Of a DNA stretch of 64,000 nucleotides, positions 43,478 through 52,720 are shown one piece after another. Source of the DNA: Paenibacillus sp. FSL R5-0912 (GTDB lineage: Bacteria; Bacillota; Bacilli; Paenibacillales; Paenibacillaceae). Numbering within the stretch: position 1 is the stretch's first letter; each line of letters opens with the position of its first letter. The position numbers were made by a program, and so were the translations under genes. The DNA lies in the NCBI RefSeq assembly GCF_000758605.1, contig NZ_CP009282.1, forward strand, positions 5,766,001 to 5,830,000, written 5' to 3'. Under the pieces are notes generated by a model, which worked only from the letters and a program-made list of their open reading frames with translations, did no database searches and was not told the DNA's origin.

Positions 43478-44920
43478 TTATTGGCGGATTGAACGCAGAT
43501 GCCGGTCCAGCAGGCGCAGGAACTGTCTGAGCCCGCGCTCCATGTCTTCTTGCGTAAGCTGCGAATAACAGAGCCGGATATGGCGGGAAGGCGTGTCTCC
43601 GGCATAGCAGACATCTCCGGGCAGGAAGGATATCCCTTCCTGATCAGCCAGCGCATGCAGCTTGTCTATCCCGGGGGATTCGGGCAGCTGCAGCCATAAG
43701 TTCAGGCCGCCCTCAGGCAGCGTCCAGCTGACTCCGGCCGGGGCATACTGCTTCAGAAGCATCGCCGCCGCTTCCTTGCGAAGGCGCAGGGCGGTCCGCA
43801 GCTTCGCCGCGTAGGCCTCATACCTGCGGTCGATGAACGGCAATACTGCCCGCTGGGTCAGCAGCGGACTGCCCAGGTCACTCGACGACTTGGCGGCAAT
43901 CAGCCTGGACAGGATATTGCCTTCAGCGGCAACGCAGGCGATCCGGCATCCGGGCGCGAGCACTTTGCTGAAGCTCTTCATATAGACTACATGCCCGGCG
44001 CCATCCATCGATTTGATCGACGGCGGAGGCGGCTGATGGAAATACAGATCACTGAACGGATCATCCTCCACAATGAGACAGCGGTAACTGCGGGCAAGCT
44101 CCAGCAGCCGCTGTCTTCTTGTTATGCTCATCGTAGCGCCGCTGGGATTCTGAAAGGTAGGGTTCGTATAGATGAGCTTCGGCGGTCTGCGGTCACACAT
44201 TGCAGTAAGCCGGTCCACCCGCATCCCTTGCTCATCCATCGGAACGAAGATCATCTCTGCCCCCCGTCCGGCAAAAACATCAATGGCACCCGTATAGCTA
44301 GGCGCCTCCAGATATACGGTATCCCCGGGACCGACGAAGGTCCGGGCCACCAGATCGATTCCCTGCTGTGAACCGCTGGTAATCATTAAGTCATTGGACC
44401 CAATCGCTATGCCCCGGCTCTGCAGATGCCTGCGCATCACCTCCCGCAGCTCCTGATCGCCCTGGAAATTCCCGTAGGAGGCCATCAGCTCTGGCTCTTC
44501 TTGTACCAGAGCCGCCATAGTGGCACCAATCGGTTCAAGCGGAAGGAGGCTGCTGTGTATCGCTGCCAGATGGAAGGGATACTGCACTTCCGAATAATTG
44601 AAGTTGCGCCACAGCTGTGCCCGCGGCAGGTAGTCGTCATAAGCGTCCTGCCATCCGGCTGAAGTATCGGGCACATTCCGCTGCCGCTCCGCTACATAAC
44701 AGCCTTTGCCCTGGCTGCAGATAATATGACCGCGGGTTTCCAGATCAGCATAAGCCTTGCTGACGGTTACCTGGCTTACCTTCAAGGAGGAGGCCAGACC
44801 TCTTACGGAGGGCAGCTTACTCCCCGGCTGGAGCAGTCCGGAAGTGATCCGCTGGGCTATGGTCTCACTGATCTGCTGTGGCAGAGATTTAGTGCCGCTG
44901 CGGAGTAAATCAATACGCAT
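43478..44920 (-). CDS. MocR-family regulator (GntR HTH plus aminotransferase domain)
   Basis: A 480-residue PLP-dependent transcription factor: winged helix (about 1-75, with VRGLASSLKVSQVTVSKAYA), linker, and a fold-type I aminotransferase domain whose PLP lysine lies in YMKSFSKVLAPGCRIAC near residue 312. MocR proteins such as GabR and PdxR sense PLP or an amine adduct and control a divergent gene. AAGGGGG precedes ATG 44920. The divergent aminotransferase gene is the likely target. Confidence 0.9.
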   Translation of the reverse strand: MRIDLLRSGTKSLPQQISETIAQRITSGLLQPGSKLPSVRGLASSLKVSQVTVSKAYADLETRGHIICSQGKGCYVAERQRNVPDTSAGWQDAYDDYLPRAQLWRNFNYSEVQYPFHLAAIHSSLLPLEPIGATMAALVQEEPELMASYGNFQGDQELREVMRRHLQSRGIAIGSNDLMITSGSQQGIDLVARTFVGPGDTVYLEAPSYTGAIDVFAGRGAEMIFVPMDEQGMRVDRLTAMCDRRPPKLIYTNPTFQNPSGATMSITRRQRLLELARSYRCLIVEDDPFSDLYFHQPPPPSIKSMDGAGHVVYMKSFSKVLAPGCRIACVAAEGNILSRLIAAKSSSDLGSPLLTQRAVLPFIDRRYEAYAAKLRTALRLRKEAAAMLLKQYAPAGVSWTLPEGGLNLWLQLPESPGIDKLHALADQEGISFLPGDVCYAGDTPSRHIRLCYSQLTQEDMERGLRQFLRLLDRHLRSIRQ

Positions 44921-44932
44921 CCCGTTTCCCCC

Positions 44933-44982
44933 TTGACTGTTATATTTAGCGCTTTACTGTTATACTGCTATACCGTTATGAT
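44933..44982 (+). promoter_or_regulatory. MocR operator direct repeats and aminotransferase promoter
   Basis: ACTGTTATA occurs at 44936-44944 and 44956-44964, exactly 20 bp apart; a variant ACCGTTATG is at 44972-44980. The plus-strand promoter TTTACT (44953-44958), 18 nt, TATGAT (44977-44982) overlaps the second and third copies. Direct repeats in a divergent region are the typical MocR arrangement. Confidence 0.65.
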
Positions 44983-45016
44983 ACAACAAAATTCAGATTA
45001 GCGGGGAGCATGAACC

Positions 45017-46231
45017 ATGAAGATTAATTATGCTGAGATGACGAATCACCTGGGGTCCTCAGCTGTCCGTGACATTCTCAAAATTACGCAGGGCAAAGAT
45101 ATTATCTCGCTGGCGGGCGGCTTGCCTGCTGAGGAGCTGTTCCCTGTAGAGGCTGTCCGCGATGCCTATAACCGTGTACTCGCCAGTGATGTTTCAGCGC
45201 TGCAATACGGCTTAACCGAGGGATACCTTCCGCTGCGTGAAGCGGTCGCTGCAAGATTGGGACAGCAGGGCATTCCGGTGTCCGCACAGGAAATGCTCCT
45301 CACCACCGGTTCCCAGCAGGCTATAGATCTGCTCTGCAGAATACTTATTGATCCGGGTGATGCCGTACTGGTGGAAGCTCCTACTTATCTGGCTGCCCTG
45401 CAGGTGCTGGGAACTTACCGCGCAGACATCCGCGTGGTGGACAGCGATGAACAAGGTATGCTGCCTGAGCATCTCGAAGAACAGCTCCGTAAGCACCGGC
45501 CTAAGCTCCTGTATGCCGTCCCTACGTTCAACAATCCTTCAGGTGCGACCTGGAGCAAAGAACGCCGCGAACAGGTTGTAGGGCTATGCCGGAAATACGG
45601 CGTGCTGATATTGGAAGACAATCCGTACGGGGAGATTACCTTCGATGAAATTCCTGGAGCTTATCCGCCCACACTTGCCTCCATCGACAGAAATCTGGAT
45701 GGTAGTTCCTGTGTGGTCTATACAGGCACCTTCTCCAAAATCGTGGCACCAGGGCTGCGCACAGGCTGGATCATCGGCCCTTCAGAGCTGATCCGCATCA
45801 TCGCTAAAGCCAAGCAGGCTGCTGATCTGCATTCCAGCGCCATTGATCAGCGCGCCCTGCATGAACTTCTGCAGAGGTTTGACCTAGAAGAACATATCCG
45901 CCTGATCTCCCGTGAATATCAGTCACGGATGAAGCTGCTCTCGGCCGAGCTCTCCTCACGGAACTGGGAGGGGGCCAGCTTCCTTGAGCCGCGCGGCGGC
46001 ATGTTCCTATGGCTGACCCTGTCCGGCCGCATTAATACTGCTGAGCTGCTGCCGCTTGCCGTAGAGCAGGGCGTCGCCTTCGTTCCCGGCGAGGTATTCT
46101 ACTCCGCCGGGCCGCTGAAGAATGCGATGCGCCTCAACTTCACCCATACGCGGCCGGAGCTGCTGCCCCTTGCGGTGCAGCGGCTGGAAGTAGCCATGTC
46201 CCGGTATGAGGAACGTCTGCTTCCTATGTAG
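45017..46231 (+). CDS. PLP-dependent class I/II aminotransferase
   Basis: A 404-residue fold-type I aminotransferase of the MocR-like/LysN group. VPTFNNPSGATWS is near 172, the PLP lysine in TGTFSKIVAPGLRTGWI near 236 and the C-terminal Arg in NFTHTRPE near 378. The substrate cannot be told; 2-aminoadipate, aromatic and branched-chain amino acids are all known for relatives. GGGGAG precedes the ATG. Divergent from its presumed regulator. Confidence 0.88.
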   Translation: MKINYAEMTNHLGSSAVRDILKITQGKDIISLAGGLPAEELFPVEAVRDAYNRVLASDVSALQYGLTEGYLPLREAVAARLGQQGIPVSAQEMLLTTGSQQAIDLLCRILIDPGDAVLVEAPTYLAALQVLGTYRADIRVVDSDEQGMLPEHLEEQLRKHRPKLLYAVPTFNNPSGATWSKERREQVVGLCRKYGVLILEDNPYGEITFDEIPGAYPPTLASIDRNLDGSSCVVYTGTFSKIVAPGLRTGWIIGPSELIRIIAKAKQAADLHSSAIDQRALHELLQRFDLEEHIRLISREYQSRMKLLSAELSSRNWEGASFLEPRGGMFLWLTLSGRINTAELLPLAVEQGVAFVPGEVFYSAGPLKNAMRLNFTHTRPELLPLAVQRLEVAMSRYEERLLPM

Positions 46232-46265
46232 CCATTGCTCCGAAAGTTACCTATAACTATATACA

Positions 46266-46294
46266 AAAGGCGGCCCCCTGAGGAGGCCGCCGTC
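46266..46294 (-). terminator. Terminator after rnpB
   Basis: Read leftwards, GGCGGCC, 9-nt loop, GGCCGCC, then TTTTGT. It may also stop the aminotransferase transcript on the plus strand. Confidence 0.75.
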
Positions 46295-46347
46295 TTAATG
46301 TCTGTAAGTGTATTGAGTTACCGCACAGTGCTTATTCGTTGTCAGTT

Positions 46348-46773
46348 AGGAAAGTTTGCCGTAAGCCGGGTTCTGTGCTCGTTGTGGTTCAAACGGGAAC
46401 TACCCTCCCACCATAAGCGACAATCATCTATCTAGGCCATACATTACTGCACAGCTCCAGCGACCAACCTAGACACGCCTCAGGCGAAGGCTGCTTCTCC
46501 CGGTTAGGGAAGATGCTGCGTCTCATTAGGTCTTGCTCCAGATGGGGTTTACCAGGAACGAAGTCACCAGCGTTCCTCGGGGTCTCTTACACCTCGGTTC
46601 CATCCTTGCCTGTGCTGCCCGAAAGCAGCCATCGGCGGTCCATTTCTGTGGCACTATCCTTCGGCTCGCGCCGACTGGACGTTATCCAGCATCCTGCCTT
46701 ATGGAGCCCGGACTTTCCTCCCGCGGCGTTCTCACGCACACCGGCGATTGTCTGTCAAACTTTCCGGAACAAC
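46348..46773 (-). ncRNA. rnpB: RNase P RNA, class B
   Basis: Catalytic RNA that trims the 5' leader of pre-tRNA. The universally conserved segment GAGGAAAGTCCGGGCTCC is visible near the 5' side, and ACAGAACCCGGCTTA near the 3' end. The ends close a P1 helix, GGAAAGTTTG with CAAACTTTCC (46349-46358 and 46756-46765). Ends are within a few bases. It is transcribed leftwards from its own promoter, downstream of the yqfO gene. Confidence 0.95.
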
Positions 46774-46780
46774 ATTGTAT

Positions 46781-46809
46781 ATTATACAGACTTGCACCAG
46801 CGGACACAA
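46781..46809 (-). promoter_or_regulatory. rnpB promoter
   Basis: -35 TTGTGT (46804-46809), 17-nt spacer, -10 TATAAT (46781-46786), about 8 bp before the predicted 5' end. Confidence 0.85.
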
Positions 46810-46835
46810 GTGTTAATAATTTCAATTACAGCCGC

Positions 46836-47951
46836 TTAGAGGAAATTGAAAGGCTCGGTGTCCAGCTTGGAGGCATACACCACAGTACTGCACTTATGCT
46901 CTGTCAGCTTGCCGGTAAGAAACTCCGCAACTTTCTCCTTCATGATCTTCTCTGCATTATGCCCCGGGTCAATCAGTGCGATGCCTGCCAGGTGTGCATC
47001 CTGCGCCGTATGGTAATCGATATCACCAGTCACCAGCACATCCGCTCCTTTGAAGATGGCACTGCTGTAATACTTGGCACCGGACCCGCCCATAACAGCT
47101 GCCTTGCGGATAGGCCGGTTCAAATCACCAACGACACGCACATGGTCAACATCCAGACCGCTCTTCACGGTCTCCACGAACTCTCCCAGCGTAGTTGGCT
47201 CCTTAAGCTTACCCACTCTTCCAAGGCCGAGGCTGCGTCCCTTGAGGTCCATGGAATAGAGATCATAAGCCACCTCTTCATACGGATGAGCCTTCAGCAT
47301 AGCCTGCACAACCTTATTGCGGATCGGATGCGGCACAATGGTCTCAATGCGGATCTCTTCAGCCCGTTCCAGCTTGCCTTGCTTGCCGATATAAGGGTCT
47401 GTTCCCTCCTGAGGAATGAAGGTGCCATAACCTTCGATGTTGAAGCTGCAATGGCTATAATTGCCGATCCAGCCCGCACCGGCATTCAGAATCGCATCCA
47501 GCACCTTCTGATGGTGATCCTTCGGCACAAAAACAACGAGCTTGGACAATTGCTCCGTATGAATATCCTTGATCGGTGCACCGTTCTCAATACCCAGCGC
47601 TTCCGCCATCCAGTCGTTCATTCCGCCTTCCGCCACATCCAGATTGGTATGGCTGATATAGACGGCAATGTCGTTTTTGATCAGCTTCTCATACAGCCGG
47701 CCCATGGGAGTGTCTGTGAGAATGCCTTTGACCGGCCGGAAAATAATCGCGTGATGGGCGATAATCAGATTACAGCCTTGGGCAATCGCTTCGTCCACGA
47801 CACTGTCATTGACATCCAGTGCCACCAGTACGCCGATAATCTCCTTCTGCAGGCTGCCCAGCTGAAGCCCGACATTATCCCATTCCTCCGCCAGATGCTT
47901 CGGGGCAAGCTGCTCCATATATCCAATTACAGTCTGTCCTTTGGCAAACAT
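46836..47951 (-). CDS. yqfO: Nif3-like dinuclear metal-centre protein (YqfO)
   Basis: Conserved DUF34/Nif3 protein forming a hexameric toroid with two metals per subunit. IIAHHAIIF near 62 and YISHTNLDVAEGGMND near 100 give metal ligands, and GDIDYHTAQDA plus DPGHNAEK near 320 complete the site. The middle 130-residue PII-like insert (VVFVPKDHHQKVLDAI) marks the long YqfO form. The biochemical role is unsettled. GGAGGTG precedes ATG 47951, which overlaps trmK by 25 bp. Confidence 0.93.
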   Translation of the reverse strand: MFAKGQTVIGYMEQLAPKHLAEEWDNVGLQLGSLQKEIIGVLVALDVNDSVVDEAIAQGCNLIIAHHAIIFRPVKGILTDTPMGRLYEKLIKNDIAVYISHTNLDVAEGGMNDWMAEALGIENGAPIKDIHTEQLSKLVVFVPKDHHQKVLDAILNAGAGWIGNYSHCSFNIEGYGTFIPQEGTDPYIGKQGKLERAEEIRIETIVPHPIRNKVVQAMLKAHPYEEVAYDLYSMDLKGRSLGLGRVGKLKEPTTLGEFVETVKSGLDVDHVRVVGDLNRPIRKAAVMGGSGAKYYSSAIFKGADVLVTGDIDYHTAQDAHLAGIALIDPGHNAEKIMKEKVAEFLTGKLTEHKCSTVVYASKLDTEPFNFL

Positions 47952-48706
47952 TCCAGCACCTCCGCTATCCGCTTGATTTGTGCATTGATCTTGCTGCGCT
48001 TCTCTTCTGCCGCCTCCTGCTCAGAACGCGACAGTGAGGCCAGAATTCCTTCCAGCTTGGAGATTTCCCCCCGCCACTTCGCCGTGAACACTTCATTCGG
48101 CGCTTGCAGCAGCCAAGGCCCCATCTGCAGGAGCAGGGACTGATCAAGGACCACCCCGCCGCCGGCGAGCGCTTGTTCCCGGTATAGCTGTTCATTCGTC
48201 CGGCCAGCTTCACTGCCTTCAGGGACCGCTGTCAGGATCTCATAAGTTTTGCCGTCTTCCTCCAAAATATGCTCCGAGATCAGCACCCAGCCGTTACCAA
48301 GCAACCAGCGGCGCAGAATATCCTCGCCCACATTCGGCTGCAGCGCAAGTGTCTTCACCCCGGCCAGCTTCCCCTGCTTCTGACCGCGATCAAGAATAGC
48401 GGCGATTAGCGATCCGCCCATACCGGCAATCGTGATGCAGTCTGCTTCTCCCGGCTCCAGCACCTCCAACCCGTCCCCGCGCCGCACGGCAATCTTCCGG
48501 CTGAGGCCAGCTTCAGCTACGCCTCTGCCTGCTGCTTCATACGGTCCCAGGTTTACTTCCCCCGCAATTGCCGAAGGCACACGCCCGCTCTCCACTGCGG
48601 CTACAGGGAGCAAGGCATGATCCGAACCGATATCGGCAAGCCTGCTTCCTTCCGGTACCTGCTCCAGCAGAAGCTGAAGCCGGTCTGATAATTTTATATT
48701 GTTCAT
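47927..48706 (-). CDS. trmK: tRNA (adenine-22-N1)-methyltransferase
   Basis: SAM-dependent enzyme making m1A22 in tRNA. LADIGSDHALLPVAAVE near 23 is the SAM motif, CITIAGMGGSLIAAIL near 90 the catalytic region, and QPNVGEDILRRWL follows; a C-terminal coiled coil ends the protein. ATG 48706 (259 residues) overlaps the upstream gene's stop as ATGA; the frame is open a further 114 bp inside that gene. Overlaps yqfO by 25 bp, as a coupled pair. Confidence 0.92.
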   Translation of the reverse strand: MNNIKLSDRLQLLLEQVPEGSRLADIGSDHALLPVAAVESGRVPSAIAGEVNLGPYEAAGRGVAEAGLSRKIAVRRGDGLEVLEPGEADCITIAGMGGSLIAAILDRGQKQGKLAGVKTLALQPNVGEDILRRWLLGNGWVLISEHILEEDGKTYEILTAVPEGSEAGRTNEQLYREQALAGGGVVLDQSLLLQMGPWLLQAPNEVFTAKWRGEISKLEGILASLSRSEQEAAEEKRSKINAQIKRIAEVLECLPKDRL

Positions 48707-49527
48707 GAGGCCACCCACGTTATCCATTTTTTTCTGAAGATGAACAGCAGCGCTAAGCCAACAGCGATCTTCAGTATTAATACAAGCGAAGTCCATTCCG
48801 GGAATCCCGATCTGAGCCATAGCGCATCGATTTCCGGCATCAGCCAGAGTGAAGCGCCGACGCCCAGGTATACACCTGAGACCCCGCTAACCCGATGATA
48901 CAAAAGCCAGCTTAGCCAGATCATCAGCACACAGAGCGGAAGCCAGAGCAGCTCCAGCATGAGAATGGAAGCATCCGGCCTCGCCTGGCCAAAGAATCCG
49001 GCATACAGCAGCGCCCAAAAAGCAAAACCGCAAAAATGAAGGAGTCCGATACGCAGAAAGAATCCAAGTACACACCATAGGAGACCGCAGGCTGCAATCA
49101 GCAAAGGTCTCCAAAAATCGGGATCCAGATCATGCAGTGCAATTAGCCACAACCCGAACCCAAGGGTTAACACGCTGCCGATTCCCGCCAGTACCAGACT
49201 AATCATCTTGTTACGGTCCAGATAAATAGCCGAATAGCCATAACAAACAATTAATACACAGAGCGCCGTGGCAAGTTGCAAAGGCCAGGGAAAAACGCTA
49301 AAATAAAGACTAATCAAGAAAATCAAGGAAATTATTCCAAAACCAAACAGCCATATTTTGATGCTTCCCTGCTGGAGATTCCGCAGCGACACCGGATTGC
49401 TATCCTTAATTTCTGCTTGATCATCATACAGGTTGGTCAGGAAATCACAATATTGCTCCGGCAGCAGCTTGCTTCTTCTCCAGTACTGAATTTCTCTTAA
49501 AATAGTGTCACGTTTCTCCAAATTCAA
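48703..49527 (-). CDS. Multi-pass membrane protein of unknown function
   Basis: A 274-residue protein: a charged helical N-terminus with EIQYWRRSKLLPEQYCDFLTN (about 11-32) and about eight hydrophobic segments from residue 58 on. The N-terminal pattern is shared by uncharacterised Paenibacillus-type membrane proteins; I do not know a function. TTG 49527 follows GAGGG at 8-nt spacing. It stands between rpoD and trmK, where B. subtilis has cccA (cytochrome c550); no CxxCH haem motif is present. Confidence 0.7.
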   Translation of the reverse strand: MNLEKRDTILREIQYWRRSKLLPEQYCDFLTNLYDDQAEIKDSNPVSLRNLQQGSIKIWLFGFGIISLIFLISLYFSVFPWPLQLATALCVLIVCYGYSAIYLDRNKMISLVLAGIGSVLTLGFGLWLIALHDLDPDFWRPLLIAACGLLWCVLGFFLRIGLLHFCGFAFWALLYAGFFGQARPDASILMLELLWLPLCVLMIWLSWLLYHRVSGVSGVYLGVGASLWLMPEIDALWLRSGFPEWTSLVLILKIAVGLALLFIFRKKWITWVAS

Positions 49528-49574
49528 CGGCTCATCCCTCTTTCCAGATCTTGCCTCCGGCCTGTTACAAAACT

Positions 49575-49629
49575 CCCCGCAAAGTGGGGCTTTAGCTTCG
49601 ATGATGACTCAGGTACTTTGCGGGGACCC
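49575..49629 (-). repeat. Dispersed palindromic repeat, copy 2
   Basis: In reverse complement this reads GGGTCCCCGCAAAGTACCTG, then GAGTCATCATCGAAGCTAAA and GCCCCACTTTGCGGGG, nearly identical to 24702-24755. It lies 12 bp beyond the rpoD terminator, in the 160-bp space before the membrane-protein gene. Confidence 0.7.
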
Positions 49630-49640
49630 AGAATATACAC

Positions 49641-49674
49641 AAAGGACCTCCTGCCACCGTGCAGCAGAAGGTCC
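49641..49674 (-). terminator. Terminator after rpoD
   Basis: Read leftwards, GGACCTtCTGC and GCAGgAGGTCC pair, followed by TTTGTGT; 13 bp after the stop codon. Confidence 0.75.
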
Positions 49675-49686
49675 GGCCCTATACGT

Positions 49687-50820
49687 CTATTCGAGGAAAT
49701 CCTTCAACCGCTTACTGCGGCTCGGGTGACGCAGCTTGCGCAGTGCTTTGGCTTCAATCTGGCGGATACGCTCGCGGGTAACGCCGAACACCTTACCCAC
49801 TTCTTCAAGCGTTCTCGTCCGTCCGTCATCCAGTCCGAAGCGCAGGCGAAGTACATTCTCTTCACGCTCGGTGAGCGTGTCCAGCACATCCTCCAGCTGT
49901 TCCTTCAGCAGCTCATATGCCGCTGCATCCGCAGGCGCAAGCGCCTCCTGATCCTCAATGAAATCTCCCAGATGCGAATCATCTTCCTCACCGATTGGTG
50001 TTTCCAGTGATACCGGCTCCTGGGCAATCTTCATGATTTCCCGAACCTTCTCTACGGTCAGTTCCATCTCAGCCGCAATCTCTTCCGGCGAAGGCTCACG
50101 TCCCAGTTCCTGCAGCAATTGGCGGGAAACCCGGATTAATTTGTTGATGGTCTCCACCATGTGCACGGGAATACGGATCGTCCGTGCCTGGTCGGCAATC
50201 GCGCGGGTAATCGCCTGACGAATCCACCAGGTTGCATAGGTACTGAATTTGAAGCCTTTATTGTGGTCAAATTTCTCAACGGCCTTGATCAGACCCATGT
50301 TGCCTTCCTGAATCAAATCCAGGAACAGCATGCCGCGTCCGACATAACGTTTGGCGATACTGACTACGAGACGCAGGTTTGCTTCTGCAAGTCTCCGCTT
50401 CGCTTCCTCGTCACCATTCTTGATTCTCATTGCCAGTTCCACTTCATCGTCAGCCGATAACAGCGGAACACGCCCGATTTCCTTCAGATACATCCGGACG
50501 GGGTCGTTGATCTTGATGCCCGGAGGCAGCGACAGATCGTCGTCGAAGCTGAAATCATCACTGTCTTTGTCCTCATTATCCTCACTGGGCCGGAGGCTGT
50601 TGACCTCTTCATCATTCTCATTGACAACTTCGATCCCCAGATCGCTCAGCTGCTCGTAGAATTCCTCCATCTGCTCGGGGTCTTGATCAAACGGCGATAA
50701 TTTCTCCATAATATCTTTGTAGTTGAGTGATGATCTTTTCTTACCATGATCAATAAGCTGATCCTTAACCTGATCCAGAGTAAATTCCGCTTCCAGTTCA
50801 GTATGCTGATCGTTCGCCAT
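49687..50820 (-). CDS. rpoD: Primary sigma factor RpoD (SigA)
   Basis: Housekeeping sigma factor. Region 1.1 at the N-terminus, DPVRMYLKEIGRVPLLS (region 1.2) near 107, FSTYATWWIRQAITRAI (region 2.3-2.4) near 210, and the region 4.2 helix-turn-helix LEEVGKVFGVTRERIRQIE near 340 are all clear. Length 377 matches B. subtilis SigA (371). GGGAGGAGGGAG precedes the ATG. Operon yqxD-dnaG-rpoD. Confidence 0.98.
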   Translation of the reverse strand: MANDQHTELEAEFTLDQVKDQLIDHGKKRSSLNYKDIMEKLSPFDQDPEQMEEFYEQLSDLGIEVVNENDEEVNSLRPSEDNEDKDSDDFSFDDDLSLPPGIKINDPVRMYLKEIGRVPLLSADDEVELAMRIKNGDEEAKRRLAEANLRLVVSIAKRYVGRGMLFLDLIQEGNMGLIKAVEKFDHNKGFKFSTYATWWIRQAITRAIADQARTIRIPVHMVETINKLIRVSRQLLQELGREPSPEEIAAEMELTVEKVREIMKIAQEPVSLETPIGEEDDSHLGDFIEDQEALAPADAAAYELLKEQLEDVLDTLTEREENVLRLRFGLDDGRTRTLEEVGKVFGVTRERIRQIEAKALRKLRHPSRSKRLKDFLE

Positions 50821-50860
50821 AATTCGACTCCCTCCTCCCTAGGTACATCCTGTCAATGTC

Positions 50861-52696
50861 TCATTGTCTCTCTAGGGCTAAAATTTCACTTGCTATTTGT
50901 GCTGCACGCAAAAAGTCACCGGATTTTTCCGCCTGAATCATCTCTTCACGCTTGGGTTCGATTTTGCGCTGCAGAGGATACTTCTGCACTTCACGAATGC
51001 AATCGTCCAGAACCTGGGTATTCCAGTCCGGAGGGGTATCCATCATGGAGATCGCCGTAGCAGTCTTCTCCAGACGGTCATCCTGAAGCGATGATAGAAA
51101 CCGGCTGATGCCGGGTGGTTTGCCTTGCGCATAATAGGCATATAGATAAGCAGCAATTGCCGCATGATCATCAATATTGAACTCTTCCCCGAGGCGTTCG
51201 CCCACATAGGCCGCCGCCTCCGGATCTTGAATCATCAGTGATAAAAGGCGCCGTTCCGCAACATGGTAAGCAGGCAGCAGCGTAGGTGTCTGCACCTGCC
51301 CTTTTTTATGCCTACCATTATTCCACCTTTTGTCGTTATTATCCCCTTCGGGAATGTTTTTTTGCATGGACGCCCGAAGTAAATTGCAATCCTGCTTCAA
51401 GCTGTCATAGGACAGCTCCAGCTCGGAGGCGATTTCCCTCAGATATACCTCACGCTCCGTCGAAGAATGGAGTCCGGCAATAATCTCCAGAGCCTCCTTG
51501 ACATAGGCAATTTTGCCGTCTTCCTCTAGGAGTATATGGTTTTTTTTCAGATATATAAGCTTAAATTTTATGGAGGATACGGCGGAGTCAATCACCTGCT
51601 CCCTGAATCTGTCCCCGCCATGCCGGTTGATGAATTCATCGGGGTCCAGGCCGCTCGGGAGCAGCGCAACCTTAACTCTCAGCCCGCTTTCTTCGAGCAG
51701 CGGAATGGCCTTGAGTGCGGCAGCTTGTCCCGCCTTATCTCCGTCATAGGAGAGAACTATCTCATCCCCCAGGCTTTTCATCAGCGCCACATGGCCCTCG
51801 GTGAGCGATGTACCCATGGTTGCCACCCCGTTATGCACACCTGCATCCCAAGCCGAAATGACATCACCGTATCCCTCGAACAGGACGATTTGCCGCGTTT
51901 TGCGGATGGATGCTTTGGCCTGGTGCAAATTGTACAGGATCCGGCTTTTGTTGAATAACCGGCTCTCTGGGGAATTCAGATATTTCGGCTGCCCTTCACC
52001 GAATATTCTTCCGGCAAAGGCGATGGTCTTGCCCATGCGGTTAGCAATCGGAAAAATGACCCGGCCGCGGAAACGGTCCAGATAACCCTTGCCTTCCCCC
52101 CGGGCAGACAGCAGTCCGCCCTTCTCCATTTCGGCGAGATCAAAGCTCCGTTTCTCCAGAAACTGCAGCAGTGTATCCCAACGGTCCGGCGCATAGCCAA
52201 TTTGAAACTGGTCAATCATTTTATCGCTGAACCCCCGGGTTCTTAAATAATCCATGGCGGCTGTGCCGTATTCCGTGTTCTTCAGCAGATAATGATAATA
52301 CTTCGCCGATAAATCATACGCCTGAATCAGCCGATCCCGCTCTGGATCGGGTGGAGCGAGCGCTCCACCTCTGCCCTCGGGCACGGGTATATCACTTTCT
52401 TCCGCCATTATTCTGACTGCTTCGGGAAAGGATAATCCTTCGATCTCCATCCTGAACTTGATGGCATTTCCACCCATACCGCAGCCAAAGCAATGAAATA
52501 CTCCCCGGTCAGGGGTGACGGTGAAGGAAGGGGATTTCTCCGAATGGAACGGGCAGAGGCCCCATAAATATTTCCCCTGCTTGGACAAATGGACAACCTT
52601 ACCGACTGTATCGACAATATCATGCCGCGCCAGCACGCTTTCGATAACCTCTTCCGGAATATTACCGTGTCCGCTAGCCACATTAGCCACCTTCAT
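50861..52696 (-). CDS. dnaG: DNA primase
   Basis: Makes RNA primers at the replication fork. Zinc-binding domain CPFHSEKSPSF...HCFGCG (about 48-75), TOPRIM core with VLFEGYGDVISAWDAG near 270 and LSYDGDKAGQAA near 315, and the C-terminal helicase-interaction region. The 611 residues are usual. ATG 52696 lacks a clear ribosome site; GTG 52681, 5 nt after AAGGTGG, is an alternative start. It precedes rpoD by 40 bp. Confidence 0.97.
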   Translation of the reverse strand: MKVANVASGHGNIPEEVIESVLARHDIVDTVGKVVHLSKQGKYLWGLCPFHSEKSPSFTVTPDRGVFHCFGCGMGGNAIKFRMEIEGLSFPEAVRIMAEESDIPVPEGRGGALAPPDPERDRLIQAYDLSAKYYHYLLKNTEYGTAAMDYLRTRGFSDKMIDQFQIGYAPDRWDTLLQFLEKRSFDLAEMEKGGLLSARGEGKGYLDRFRGRVIFPIANRMGKTIAFAGRIFGEGQPKYLNSPESRLFNKSRILYNLHQAKASIRKTRQIVLFEGYGDVISAWDAGVHNGVATMGTSLTEGHVALMKSLGDEIVLSYDGDKAGQAAALKAIPLLEESGLRVKVALLPSGLDPDEFINRHGGDRFREQVIDSAVSSIKFKLIYLKKNHILLEEDGKIAYVKEALEIIAGLHSSTEREVYLREIASELELSYDSLKQDCNLLRASMQKNIPEGDNNDKRWNNGRHKKGQVQTPTLLPAYHVAERRLLSLMIQDPEAAAYVGERLGEEFNIDDHAAIAAYLYAYYAQGKPPGISRFLSSLQDDRLEKTATAISMMDTPPDWNTQVLDDCIREVQKYPLQRKIEPKREEMIQAEKSGDFLRAAQIASEILALERQ

Positions 52697-52720
52697 CTCT
52701 TAACAAATAAATATAATTCG

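Noticed and set aside
46533..48143. 536-codon open frame on the plus strand
   Set aside because: It lies antisense to yqfO and crosses rnpB; the protein has no recognisable family and the opposite strand holds well-conserved genes.
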